64,000 nt of DNA from NCBI GenBank assembly GCA_964486555.1, contig CAZANP010000001.1, positions 1 to 64,000 on the forward strand, written 5' to 3'. Shown in pieces: positions 18,477 to 29,349 of the stretch (position 1 is its first letter; every line of letters begins with the position of its first letter). This DNA is from 4484-232 sp964486555 (lineage in GTDB: Bacteria > Thermotogota > Thermotogae > Thermotogales > Thermotogaceae). The translations under genes and the position numbers were made by a program. The notes beneath the pieces were generated by a model, which saw only the letters and a program-made list of their open reading frames with translations, was not told where the DNA came from and ran no database searches.

Positions 18477-19127
18477 TTGGAACTTTCTTTTTTCGATTTG
18501 GAAGCTATCGAAAAATTAAGAGAGTATGAGAATGATTGTCCTCTATGTCGTATGAAGGAAGAAAGCCTAAGAAAAACGGTGTATACGATCCTTTACGAGT
18601 TAGTCAATGACAGCGGTGTGAGGGCTCGCTTCAACGAAGAAGGTTTATGCAATGAACATGCTCAGTTCATGGTAAAAATAGCAAAGGAATTCCCAGAGCT
18701 TGGAGGATTGGGACCTGCCATAATATTCAAGGATATCCTTGAAGAATCGGTAGAGGATATCAAAAAGTTTCCTTTCAAACGTGTTAAAGAACAAAATTTC
18801 AGTTGCTACTTGTGCAGGATCGAAAGAGAATTTGAGGAAGTTTACACAAGAACATTTGCTAAAATCTTCAGATCGATTGAAGGAAGGAAAGAGTACGAAA
18901 ACCAAAAAAGTGTAATCTGCCTCAGACACACTCACATGATACTTCGAGAGCTTTCAAAACATAAAGCCGTATTCAACTGGTTCAAAAGAATTCAGATCGA
19001 AAAATATGAAGAGATAGTTGCTAAACTCGAGATCTTCATAGAAAAATACGATTACAGAAGGAAGAATGTGCCATTTGGAGATGAGGTATCGGCATGGAAA
19101 TTGAGCGCAAAGATTCTAGGAAAATGA
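18477..19127 (+). CDS. Duplicated CxxC/CxxH cysteine-histidine protein (DUF6062-like), under fluoride riboswitch
   Basis: 216-residue soluble protein of unknown function. It contains two copies of one pattern: C21-x2-C24 with C58-x2-H61, and C110-x2-C113 with C148-x2-H151, with 33 and 34 residues between the halves. This points to an internal duplication and to two metal sites, probably zinc. No signal peptide or membrane segment is seen. I recall the family as DUF6062 but cannot check the number. The TTG start at 18477 lies behind AAGGTGG. It is the first gene after the fluoride riboswitch and terminator, so it should be fluoride-induced. It is not CrcB/Fluc or a CLC-type exporter. Confidence 0.8.
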   Translation: MELSFFDLEAIEKLREYENDCPLCRMKEESLRKTVYTILYELVNDSGVRARFNEEGLCNEHAQFMVKIAKEFPELGGLGPAIIFKDILEESVEDIKKFPFKRVKEQNFSCYLCRIEREFEEVYTRTFAKIFRSIEGRKEYENQKSVICLRHTHMILRELSKHKAVFNWFKRIQIEKYEEIVAKLEIFIEKYDYRRKNVPFGDEVSAWKLSAKILGK

Positions 19128-19150
19128 TATTTCAAGGAGGTATATTGTCC

Positions 19151-20089
19151 GTGAAATACGTGATACGAGAGATTCTGGAGAATGTTGGAAAGGTCATAAA
19201 AGGAAAAGATGAAGTCGTGAAAATCGTTCTTGCAGCCATCTTGGCCAGAGGACATGTGCTCATGGAAGATGTTCCAGGGGTTGGAAAAACTATGCTTGCA
19301 AGGGCAATTGCAAGATCTTTCAACATGGATTTCAAAAGAATTCAATTCACACCGGATCTTTTACCAACGGATCTAACGGGTCTATACATATACGATAAGA
19401 AAACGGGAGACTTCATCTTCAAGAAAGGCCCAATATTCACAGATATCTTGTTGGCTGATGAGATAAACAGAGCGACTCCAAGAACACAATCCGCTCTTCT
19501 TGAGGCTATGGCGGAAAATCAAGTAACGATAGATGGTGTGACTCATAAACTCTCTGAGAATTTCTTCGTAATAGCAACTCAAAACCCCATAGAGTACGAG
19601 GGAACATTTCCTTTACCGGAAGCCCAACTCGATCGTTTCATGATCTCTGTGAAAATGGGATATCCCGATGAGAAAAGCGAGGTAGAAATTCTGGAATCTC
19701 AGATCAAAGAACATCCCATAGAGAACCTGGAACCAGTTGCAACTTCAGAAGAACTGTTGGAAATGAGGAAAAAGGTCAGAGAGATCTTGGTAAGTGATGA
19801 TGTGAAAAAATACATCGTTGAGATAGTTAGGAAAACCAGAAATCATCCCAGTCTCTTCCTTGGGTCGAGTCCAAGAGGAAGTATCTTCATCATGCACCTT
19901 TCCATGGCACTTGCTTTCATGGAAGAGCGGGATTTCGTCCTACCTGATGATGTGAAAGAAGCGGCAAGATATGTGTTGCCTCACAGGGTGATTCAAAACA
20001 CCGAATCCAAACTAAAGAGAGAAAGGAAGGAGGATATAATAAACGAGGTGATAGAGAGTGTTAAAGTGATAAGGGATGAGGTCGAATGA
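19151..20089 (+). CDS. MoxR-family AAA+ ATPase
   Basis: 312-residue AAA+ chaperone-like ATPase, cytoplasmic. Walker A is VPGVGKTMLARAI near residue 40, Walker B is LLADEINRATPRTQSALLEA near residue 103, and the sensor-1 and arginine-finger region is IATQNPIEYEG with PEAQLDRF. I place the start at the GTG 10 bases after AAGGAGG (19134-19140); the TTG at 19145 is the alternative. MoxR proteins work with DUF58 and von Willebrand-type proteins in metal insertion or maturation of surface proteins, and here the DUF58 gene follows with a 4-base overlap. Confidence 0.92.
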   Translation: MKYVIREILENVGKVIKGKDEVVKIVLAAILARGHVLMEDVPGVGKTMLARAIARSFNMDFKRIQFTPDLLPTDLTGLYIYDKKTGDFIFKKGPIFTDILLADEINRATPRTQSALLEAMAENQVTIDGVTHKLSENFFVIATQNPIEYEGTFPLPEAQLDRFMISVKMGYPDEKSEVEILESQIKEHPIENLEPVATSEELLEMRKKVREILVSDDVKKYIVEIVRKTRNHPSLFLGSSPRGSIFIMHLSMALAFMEERDFVLPDDVKEAARYVLPHRVIQNTESKLKRERKEDIINEVIESVKVIRDEVE

Positions 20090-21336
20090 GTTACGACGTG
20101 AAAAAACTGATTGTTGTGTCTGTCGTTACACTTTTATACGCACTGATCTTTCTCAATAAATACTCCCTAGTAGCTATTTCCATCTCGATTTTAGGATGGT
20201 TGGATTTTCTTGCTGTCAGAAAAGCCGTCAGGAGACTCTCCATGAAGCGTTTCGTGGGATCAACCAGGTTGTTCGTGGATGAACAAACGGATCTCTTCTT
20301 TGAATTGAAAAATCCTTCCATGATCACCTTGAATCTGAAACTTATTCCAACGTTCGAAATGATCAGAATTTCTGATCCAAAAGAGATCGATATCACTTTG
20401 AAACCCCATGGTATATGGAAGAACTCTATTAAAATTTCCTTTGGGAGTAGAGGGAAGAAGAGGATTGGGGAATCTTTGATCACGGTGAGAGGATTCTTTG
20501 ACCTTTTTGAAATCACGAAATCTTTCGATTTCAAAGAAGATATTCTGGTTTTTCCAAAGATGATACCCGCTAGCTTTGAGAAAGAGGTCTTGAAAGAGAT
20601 TCTGCCAGGCAGGCGAACATCCCACAAAATGCTGGAAGATACTTCTTATCTGAAAGATATCAGGGAGTACAATGGACAACCTATGAATCGAATACATTGG
20701 AAATTGTCTGCAAAGTACAATGATCTGTTCGTCAAAGAGTTTGAAAATACCTCCTTGGGAAAAGTCAGGATATTCCTCGATCTGAACCTTCCTTGGAGTA
20801 TATTCTCAAGGCGTGTCTGGAGCGACCTTAGAAAATATTACGAAGAGAACTCCATATCAGCTGTCGCCACCATCATAAAAGAACTAAAAGAAAGGAACAC
20901 ACCTGTTGAACTCACGGTTATAGGAAAGAAGGTGTGGAAAAAGGAGATTCATGGGAGGGATTGGGTTTCTTATCACGAGATGTTGGCGCAAGTTTCAGGT
21001 ACAGATTCTCCAGAAATCGATACATCGAGTGTGTTAGAAAAGATCTCTGAGGAAGTGAATCTCAACGAGACGGTGATACTAGTCTGTATCCATATTACAG
21101 ATGATGAATTGCCGGTTCTCTTGAAGTTACGGGCCAGATCATCCAAAGTGATCGTCTTCGTGATACCGTACGGTTTCAGAGATCCTTCATCAAAACCGTT
21201 CAGAAGTTACATCATGTTTCATCAAGATCTTTTAAAACTTCTGAAGAAGGTTAGAGTTCTCGAGGAAAATCACGTTATCATAAGGGTTGTGGGAGAGAAC
21301 ATGACCTTTCAGGAGGTTGTGGAGAGTGTTCCTTAG
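20086..21336 (+). CDS. DUF58 protein, MoxR partner
   Basis: 416 residues. Two hydrophobic segments at residues 7-45 anchor the protein (VVSVVTLLYALIFL, then LVAISISILGWLDFL), followed by a beta-rich region and the DUF58 core with YNGQPMNRIHWKLSAKYNDL near residue 198. The C-terminal half resembles a degraded von Willebrand-A fold. Overlaps the MoxR gene by ATGA and the next gene by about 11 bases, so the three are one translational unit. The function of DUF58 proteins is not settled; partnership with MoxR is established by co-occurrence. Confidence 0.88.
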   Translation: MSYDVKKLIVVSVVTLLYALIFLNKYSLVAISISILGWLDFLAVRKAVRRLSMKRFVGSTRLFVDEQTDLFFELKNPSMITLNLKLIPTFEMIRISDPKEIDITLKPHGIWKNSIKISFGSRGKKRIGESLITVRGFFDLFEITKSFDFKEDILVFPKMIPASFEKEVLKEILPGRRTSHKMLEDTSYLKDIREYNGQPMNRIHWKLSAKYNDLFVKEFENTSLGKVRIFLDLNLPWSIFSRRVWSDLRKYYEENSISAVATIIKELKERNTPVELTVIGKKVWKKEIHGRDWVSYHEMLAQVSGTDSPEIDTSSVLEKISEEVNLNETVILVCIHITDDELPVLLKLRARSSKVIVFVIPYGFRDPSSKPFRSYIMFHQDLLKLLKKVRVLEENHVIIRVVGENMTFQEVVESVP

Positions 21337-22663
21337 CTTCCTAAGGGTTATTATGGTAACGATTTTCTTCCTTTCTTCCATAAATAGTTTTTCTTTTCCC
21401 GATATTTTCGTTTTTCTTTGCCTGATTCTCATCTTTTCTCTCGTTGTGAAACCTGGTACCAGGTACAGAGCTGTAGTTCTCCTCCCTTCTTTCTCCGTGA
21501 TCACTCTCTTCCTGTCATTGAATCTACTAGGTAATAAAGCTTTTATCGTCCCCTCCTTACTGTCTTTTCTCCTCGCAATGTTCATTGATTTAGAAAACAG
21601 AACTAGCATTTTCATTTCAGTTTTTTTCTACCTATTCTCTCTTTCCATACTGAAAACGAATCCTTATACCCCCGTTCTCACCTCAATCTTTCTTCTTTTA
21701 ATTTACTTTAGAGAGAGAAAAATCCTGTACGTGTTACCGCTCCTTTTCCTCCTTTTCCTACCAATCAGAATCAACGCGATTTTTCCACTGAAGAGTTTTC
21801 TTCATGCAAGTAACAGAGTGGAAATAGAGGAAAAAGTACCGAAAACGTTTGAAAACAAGCATATCGTATCGCTTCAGAAAGTGAAAGGGGCCAAAAAAGT
21901 AACTGATGTTACAAGGGAAGGGATCAATGAATGGAAAAGGGAAATTCCAATGAACATCATCTTATACTCAACATTCCTCGCTCTCTTCTTTTTGCTCATG
22001 ATGCTTGTGAAAATGAGGAGAAGATTCTCAAAAGTTTTTCTCATGGTTTTATTTTTTGTATTGGGAGTGTTCTTTGTATCTTTTCTCTCCATCCAGTTGA
22101 TAGGTCTTTTCATGAAGGATCTGAAACATCCTCTCTCTACTGGTTTTTACGGAAAGGCATCTGAGGATCTTGAATATTTCCTGAAAACATCTGAGAAATC
22201 TGCTACAGGTACTTCTGAAAAGACCCCAAATCTCGATCTAACACCCATCATAGATGTTTTCACCTGGATCGTAACCGGTCTATCAATAATCGGAGCGTAT
22301 CTATCCATAACTTTATTTTTGAAAACAACTGAAGAAAAAAGAATCGAAAGAGAAGAGAGCGAAAGCGAATGTTGTTTTTCTAAAGAAAACGATTTGGAAG
22401 GAATTCTATCAATCAAAGACGAACGTTTCATCTTCAGAGCTTATCTCTGGCTCAGAAAGACTTTCTTTCCAACACACGACAATTTAACACCGTTGGAGAT
22501 TCTAAAGTTGTTCTCAGGAGAGAATTTCTTGAAGCTGACAGGAGAGTTCATAAGGATCAGGTATGCTCTTAGAAAACCGAAAAGAATTGAAGAATTGAAG
22601 AGAATATTCCGTAAGGCCGTTGAAGAACTCGAAATGTGGAGAAAAACACAAGCCATCAATTGA
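21326..22663 (+). CDS. TgpA-like multi-pass membrane protein without transglutaminase core
   Basis: 445 residues. The start is the GTG at 21326, nine bases after AGGAGG; a TTG at 21317 abuts the site. About seven membrane segments fill residues 1-155, an extracytoplasmic stretch follows, two more segments lie near residues 205-260, another near 315-335, and the cytoplasmic tail (TPLEILKLFSG onward) looks like the DUF4129 tail of TgpA proteins. In MoxR-DUF58-TgpA operons the third gene normally carries a transglutaminase domain with Cys-His-Asp; no such domain fits in the extracytoplasmic part here. The role is therefore probably structural within the MoxR complex. Confidence 0.7.
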   Translation: MFLSFLRVIMVTIFFLSSINSFSFPDIFVFLCLILIFSLVVKPGTRYRAVVLLPSFSVITLFLSLNLLGNKAFIVPSLLSFLLAMFIDLENRTSIFISVFFYLFSLSILKTNPYTPVLTSIFLLLIYFRERKILYVLPLLFLLFLPIRINAIFPLKSFLHASNRVEIEEKVPKTFENKHIVSLQKVKGAKKVTDVTREGINEWKREIPMNIILYSTFLALFFLLMMLVKMRRRFSKVFLMVLFFVLGVFFVSFLSIQLIGLFMKDLKHPLSTGFYGKASEDLEYFLKTSEKSATGTSEKTPNLDLTPIIDVFTWIVTGLSIIGAYLSITLFLKTTEEKRIEREESESECCFSKENDLEGILSIKDERFIFRAYLWLRKTFFPTHDNLTPLEILKLFSGENFLKLTGEFIRIRYALRKPKRIEELKRIFRKAVEELEMWRKTQAIN

Positions 22664-22716
22664 AGTGAACAAAATGGTTGATTTCAAGAGGATTTTGGAG
22701 ATTTTCCCCTTTGATG

Positions 22717-22773
22717 TTGACATATTATGTCGGTATGCATATAATATAGTTTGTATTACTGACGAAATATGTC
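22717..22773 (+). promoter_or_regulatory. Sigma-70 promoter with two matching operators
   Basis: TTGACA (22717-22722) and TATAAT (22740-22745) are both consensus, with 17 bases between. The pattern TGAC-N4-TATGTC occurs twice, at 22718-22731 across the -35 element and at 22760-22773 just downstream of the start point. The two are 42 bases apart, four helical turns. The first copy holds the perfect palindrome GACATA-T-TATGTC. This is a classic layout for self-repression by the regulator encoded 25 bases downstream. Confidence 0.85.
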
Positions 22774-22797
22774 AATTTAAATGAACAAGGGAAGAAA

Positions 22798-23349
22798 GTG
22801 GGTGGTGAGAACTTTGTAAAGATAGGAGAGAAATTGAAGAAATTGCGCTTGTCCAGAGGGTTAACCCAGGAAGAGCTTGCAACCAGAACCGATCTCTCTA
22901 GGAGTTTCATATCGCAGCTCGAATCGGATAAAACATCACCATCTATAGAAACGCTTGAAAGGATTCTAAGGGCTCTGGGATCTGATTTGAAGCAATTTTT
23001 CTCCGATTTTGAAGAAGAGAAAGTGATTTTTAGGAAGGAAGAGAGAGTACCGGTCTACGATGAACCTGAAGGAGTGAATTCAGAGATATTGATAAGTGGT
23101 GTTGAGGATAAAGAAATAGACCCCGTTCTGGTGACTTTAGAGCCAGGTGCAAAAACGGAGGAAGAGCCTTACCATGAAGGAGACGAATTCGGTTACGTTC
23201 TCGAAGGGAAGATAGAACTTTATCTCGATGGTGTCAGATACAGGTTAAAAGCGGGTGATTGTTTTTACTATAGAGCGGATAAAAAGCATTATGTTAGAAA
23301 TCCTGATAAGAAAAGGAGGGCGGTAATTCTCTGGATAATGATAGATTAA
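22798..23349 (+). CDS. XRE-cupin transcriptional regulator (PuuR-like)
   Basis: 183-residue regulator: a lambda-repressor-type HTH at residues 8-65 (GLTQEELATRTDLSRSFISQ) and a C-terminal cupin sensor domain with YHEGDEFGYVLEGKIELYLD near residue 124. The GTG start follows AAGGGAAG. It is the first gene of a three-gene unit with speD and speE, and paired operators lie in its promoter, so polyamine-sensing autorepression is likely. PuuR of E. coli is built the same way and responds to putrescine. The ligand here is inference. Confidence 0.9.
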   Translation: MGGENFVKIGEKLKKLRLSRGLTQEELATRTDLSRSFISQLESDKTSPSIETLERILRALGSDLKQFFSDFEEEKVIFRKEERVPVYDEPEGVNSEILISGVEDKEIDPVLVTLEPGAKTEEEPYHEGDEFGYVLEGKIELYLDGVRYRLKAGDCFYYRADKKHYVRNPDKKRRAVILWIMID

Positions 23350-23372
23350 AAACCTGAGGGGAGGGATGTGAA

Positions 23373-23765
23373 ATGAAAAGCTTGGGAAGGCACTTAGTTG
23401 CCGAATTCTACGACTGTGACAGAAACGTGCTCGATGATGTGGAAGCAATTGAGAAACACATGAAAACTGCCGCTCACAAAAGTAACGCAACAATCGTCAA
23501 TACATCCTTTCATCGGTTCCTCCCCTATGGGGTGAGTGGAGTTGTGGTTATATCTGAATCGCACCTTACGATACACACGTGGCCAGAGTATGGATACGCG
23601 GCAGTTGATCTTTTTACATGTGGTGATGATGTGGACCCGTGGAAAGCTTTTGATTACCTCAGAAACGTTTTGAAGGCAGGTAGGGTTCATGTCGTTGAAC
23701 ACCTGAGAGGAAAGTACAATGAGATAGGCATTCCCGAGGATTCACCACACAAAGCAGCTGTTTGA
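23373..23765 (+). CDS. speD: S-adenosylmethionine decarboxylase proenzyme
   Basis: Makes decarboxylated AdoMet, the aminopropyl donor for spermidine and longer polyamines. 130 residues, the short prokaryotic class 1B form. Self-cleavage at SES generates the pyruvoyl group from S63; H68 in [10 protein letters not shown] and C83 in LFTCGDD complete the active site. All three fall at the same numbers as in T. maritima. The ATG follows GAGGGGAGGGATG and lies 24 bases after the regulator. Thermophiles need long and branched polyamines, so this gene is likely constitutive under loose feedback. Confidence 0.97.
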   Translation: MKSLGRHLVAEFYDCDRNVLDDVEAIEKHMKTAAHKSNATIVNTSFHRFLPYGVSGVVVISESHLTIHTWPEYGYAAVDLFTCGDDVDPWKAFDYLRNVLKAGRVHVVEHLRGKYNEIGIPEDSPHKAAV

Positions 23766-23778
23766 GGAGGTGATTCGT

Positions 23779-24658
23779 TTGAAAAATTTAGAAAAGGAAC
23801 TGATCCCAAGACCTCATTTATGGTATTTCGAGTATTATTCAGGGAACAATGTTGGCTTATTCATGAAAATAAACAGAATGATTTACTCTGGCCAGAGCGA
23901 GATACAGAGGATCGATATATTTGAAAATCCAGATCTTGGTATAGTGTTTTCACTCGATGGTATAACCATGCTGACAGAAAAGGACGAGTTCATGTACCAC
24001 GAGATGTTAGTTCACGTTCCCATGTTCCTTCACCCTGAACCTAAAAAGGTCCTCATCATAGGGGGAGGAGATGGGGGAAGTTTGAGAGAGGTTTTAAAAC
24101 ATGAGAGTGTTGAAAAAGTTGTACTCTGCGAAGTAGATGCTTTGGTGATAGAAGCCGCCAAGAAATATCTCCCTACCGCTGTAGAGTTCGATAATCCCAA
24201 GGCGGAGATAGTAATAGCGAACGGTGCAGAATATGTCAGGAATTTTAAAGAGGAATTCGACGTCATAATCGTGGATTCAACTGATCCAACATCGGGTGAA
24301 GGAGGTCACCTTTTCACGGAAGAATTTTACCAGGCGTGTCATGACGCCTTAAAAGAAGGAGGAGTCTTTTCAGCGGAAACGGAAGATCCTTTCTACGATT
24401 TTGGTTGGTTGAAACTCGCTTACAAGAGGATCAGTAAGGCTTTCCCAATAGCCAAAGTCTACCTTGGTTTCATGACGACTTATCCTTCAGGAATGTGGAG
24501 CTATACCTTTGCCTCCAAAAATATAGATCCTATAAAGGATTTCGACCCTGAGAAGGTTAAAAAGTTCGATAAAGAGTTGAAATATTACAATGAGGATATA
24601 CATATCGCTTCCTTCGCCTTACCGAATTTCTTGAAAGAAGAATTGGAAAAGCTGGTAA

Positions 24659-24663
<5 letters not shown>
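23779..24663 (+). CDS. speE: Polyamine aminopropyltransferase (spermidine synthase)
   Basis: Transfers the aminopropyl group from decarboxylated AdoMet to diamines; 294 residues. The start is the TTG at 23779: the AGGAGGTGA ribosome-binding site includes the GTG at 23770. An N-terminal beta-domain is followed by the Rossmann methyltransferase-like fold with VLIIGGGDGGSLREVLKH near residue 93, CEVDALVIEAAK, and the catalytic IVDSTDPTSGEGGHLF near residue 165. It follows speD after 13 bases. A strong bidirectional terminator spans the stop codon. Confidence 0.96.
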
Positions 24664-26959
<2,296 letters not shown>

Positions 26960-27180
26960 NNNNNNNNNNNNNNNNNNNNNNNNNNNNNNNNNNNNNNNNN
27001 NNNNNNNNNNNNNNNNNNNNNNNNNNNNNNNNNNNNNNNNNNNNNNNNNNNNNNNNNNNTGATATTGTAATAAAAATTTAATATAAGAAAATATCTTTCG
27101 CAATGAGATGTTGGTTTATTTATTCTAATCTCATCAATTATGAAAAAAGGGGGAAATTCGAATGTAGAGCTCGATTCATG
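26960..27180. other. Scaffold gap (100 N) and AT-rich spacer upstream of the chemoreceptor
   Basis: 100 N at 26960-27059 hide the start codon, first membrane segment and probably the promoter of the chemoreceptor. The 121 known bases after the gap are AT-rich; a frame running from there into the N run (MRKIFSYIKF) has no reason to be the true N-terminus. I see no gene or clear terminator here. Confidence 0.7.
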
Positions 27181-27516
27181 TTAAAATTTTATTCGGTCAG
27201 CATCGATCCATAAACCTTCCAGATCGTAGAACTCCCTACCTCTTTCCGTGAATATATGTATCACAACGTCACCCGCGTCGATCAGTAGCCACTCGTATTC
27301 ATCGCCTTTGTCGTAATAGATAAGTGGTAGGCCGTTCAATTTGAGGAATTCAACGATGGAATCACGGAGGGTTCTCATGTGAACACGTGAGTTTGCGGTT
27401 ACAACGACGAAATAATCTGTGGGAATTGGTGTTTTTCTCATATCGAGTATCACGGGATTCGACCCTTTCTTCTCCAGTATCAACCCCATCAACTTTTTCA
27501 GGGATTCCATCAGCAT
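27181..27516 (-). CDS. rsfS: Ribosome silencing factor (RsfS/Iojap family)
   Basis: 111-residue cytoplasmic protein that binds ribosomal protein uL14 and blocks 50S-30S joining under starvation. The family core is DMRKTPIPTDYFVVVTANS near residue 25, with the conserved EWLLIDAGDVVIHIFTERGREFYDLEGLW near the C-terminus (two parts: WLLIDAGDVVIHIF and REFYDLEGLW). The ATG follows GAGGGGTGAG, 18 bases after glmS, as the last gene of the DUF177-rpmF-plsX-glmS operon. Confidence 0.93.
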   Translation of the reverse strand: MLMESLKKLMGLILEKKGSNPVILDMRKTPIPTDYFVVVTANSRVHMRTLRDSIVEFLKLNGLPLIYYDKGDEYEWLLIDAGDVVIHIFTERGREFYDLEGLWIDADRIKF

Positions 27517-27534
27517 TTCTAACTCTCACCCCTC

Positions 27535-29349
27535 TCATTCTACCGTTACACTCTTTGCCAGATTCCTGGGTTTATCGGGATCTAACCCCTTCATATCAGA
27601 AATGAAATATGCGAACATCTGTATTATCGGTGCCATGAGCAAAGGGTACAAAGGTTCGGGAACGGAAGGTACGGTTATAACATCGTCTCCTATCTCTTTC
27701 AATTCTTTGTTTCCCTCTGTTCCCAAAGCTATTATCCTCGCGTTTCTCGATCGAGCTTCCACAACGTTGTTCTTCATCTTATAATACAAAGAATCACTTG
27801 GAATCATAGCAAAAACTGGAAAATCCCTGTCAAGAAGAGCTATAGGCCCATGCTTCAATTCACCTGCGGGATACGCTGTTGCGTGTATATACGTGATCTC
27901 TTTTAATTTTAAAGCTCCTTCTAAAGCCGTTGGATAACCATAACCTCTACCAATGTACATGAAATGCTTGTAATTCATGTATTTTTCAGAGATTTTTCTT
28001 AACTCCTCGGCTTTTCTTAATATGTTCTCATATATTTCCGGTATTCTCAGCAATCTATCGAGCATATCCGAGTAATAACTTCTCCATCCCTCTTTCCTTT
28101 CGATGAATTTCAACGCTATCAAGTAAAGGGTCACGAGTTCTGCTACATAAGTTTTAGTGGCAGCAACACCTATCTCAGGCCCTGCATTCATGTAAATCGA
28201 CACATCAGATTCTCTATCCAGTGTAGATCCGACGACATTGACAACCGATAGAACTCTGGCACCAAATCTTTTGGCGAGTCTCACCGATTCCAGCGTATCG
28301 GCCGTTTCTCCAGATTGGGAAACAGCTATAAGGATCGCGTGCTCATCCACATGAGGCCTTTTGTATCTGTATTCGGAGGATACTTCCAAATTAACTACCA
28401 TATCGGAATGGTTCTCCAAGAAATATTTAAAGATCATCGACGCATAAAAACTGGTTCCACATGATACAAGATCTATTCTGTGTATGTCCTCTATGTTCAA
28501 GGTTTCCAATTCTTCCAAGAAGACTTTCCCTTTCTTTATTCTTCCCGCCAAAGCCGAGACAATCGCTTGAGGCTCTTCCATTATCTCTTTGTACATGAAA
28601 TGCTTGTAACCACTCTTTTCAGCATCTTTCTCACTCCACGAGATTCTCACGAAGTTCCTCGAAGGTTTCGTACCGTCGATATAATATATCTTCACATCTT
28701 CTGGTTTTAGAAGAGCCACATCTCCATCTTCCAGAAACACGACATTCCTTGTGTACTTCAAAAGGGGTGTGACATCGGAGGCCAGAAGACTCAAACCTTC
28801 GCTTTTTCCAATAACCAAGGGGCTACCTCTCCTTGCTGCAACAATTACCCTCGGTATTTCCTTATGTATAACAGCTATGGCATAGGCTCCTTTGAGTTTC
28901 AAAACAGCTCTTCTGACAGCCTCCAAAAGATCGCCATGGAATTCTTCCTCTATGAGATGGGCTATGACCTCTGTATCCGTTTCGGAAACGAACCTATGAC
29001 CTTTCCTTAGAAGTTCTTCTTTCAACTCCTTATAATTCTCTATTATCCCGTTGTGAACGACAGCTATCTTCTTCTCGCAATCCATGTGAGGATGTGCGTT
29101 TATATCGTTCGGTTCTCCATGTGTAGCCCATCTGGTATGAGCTATTCCCTCAGAAATTTTTTTCGTAAGCTCGTCTCTCATCAACTCTCTCAATCGGTCT
29201 ACCTTACCGCTCACCTTATGAACCATCAAATTGTTGTTCAGAAGATAAGCAATGCCAGCAGAATCGTAACCTCTGTATTCCAGTTTTTTCAGGTTCTGTA
29301 TCAACTCCCCTACCTCGAAATCACCCACCATTCCCACTATTCCACACAT
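27535..29349 (-). CDS. glmS: Glutamine-fructose-6-phosphate aminotransferase (isomerizing)
   Basis: Makes glucosamine 6-phosphate from fructose 6-phosphate and glutamine, the first step to UDP-GlcNAc and peptidoglycan. 604 residues. The class-II glutaminase domain begins MCGIVGMVGDF with the catalytic C2 exposed after Met removal, and TRWATHGEPN and the NGIIENY loop follow. Two SIS domains fill residues 280-604, with SCGTSFYAS, SQSGETADTLE and the C-terminal PRNLAKSVTVE. The start overlaps the plsX end by 29 bases. No glmS ribozyme is present; the gene is inside an operon. Confidence 0.97.
   Translation of the reverse strand: MCGIVGMVGDFEVGELIQNLKKLEYRGYDSAGIAYLLNNNLMVHKVSGKVDRLRELMRDELTKKISEGIAHTRWATHGEPNDINAHPHMDCEKKIAVVHNGIIENYKELKEELLRKGHRFVSETDTEVIAHLIEEEFHGDLLEAVRRAVLKLKGAYAIAVIHKEIPRVIVAARRGSPLVIGKSEGLSLLASDVTPLLKYTRNVVFLEDGDVALLKPEDVKIYYIDGTKPSRNFVRISWSEKDAEKSGYKHFMYKEIMEEPQAIVSALAGRIKKGKVFLEELETLNIEDIHRIDLVSCGTSFYASMIFKYFLENHSDMVVNLEVSSEYRYKRPHVDEHAILIAVSQSGETADTLESVRLAKRFGARVLSVVNVVGSTLDRESDVSIYMNAGPEIGVAATKTYVAELVTLYLIALKFIERKEGWRSYYSDMLDRLLRIPEIYENILRKAEELRKISEKYMNYKHFMYIGRGYGYPTALEGALKLKEITYIHATAYPAGELKHGPIALLDRDFPVFAMIPSDSLYYKMKNNVVEARSRNARIIALGTEGNKELKEIGDDVITVPSVPEPLYPLLMAPIIQMFAYFISDMKGLDPDKPRNLAKSVTVE

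Noticed and set aside
20091..20627. 178-codon minus-strand frame inside the DUF58 gene
   Set aside because: Antisense shadow of a conserved gene; low-complexity translation without motifs.
26960..27059. Overlapping contig ends at the second gap
   Set aside because: The flanks share no sequence, so unlike the first gap this one hides real bases.
27060..27103. N-terminus of the chemoreceptor (MRKIFSYIKF)
   Set aside because: The frame reaches the gene only through 100 N of unknown true length, so any frame match is chance.
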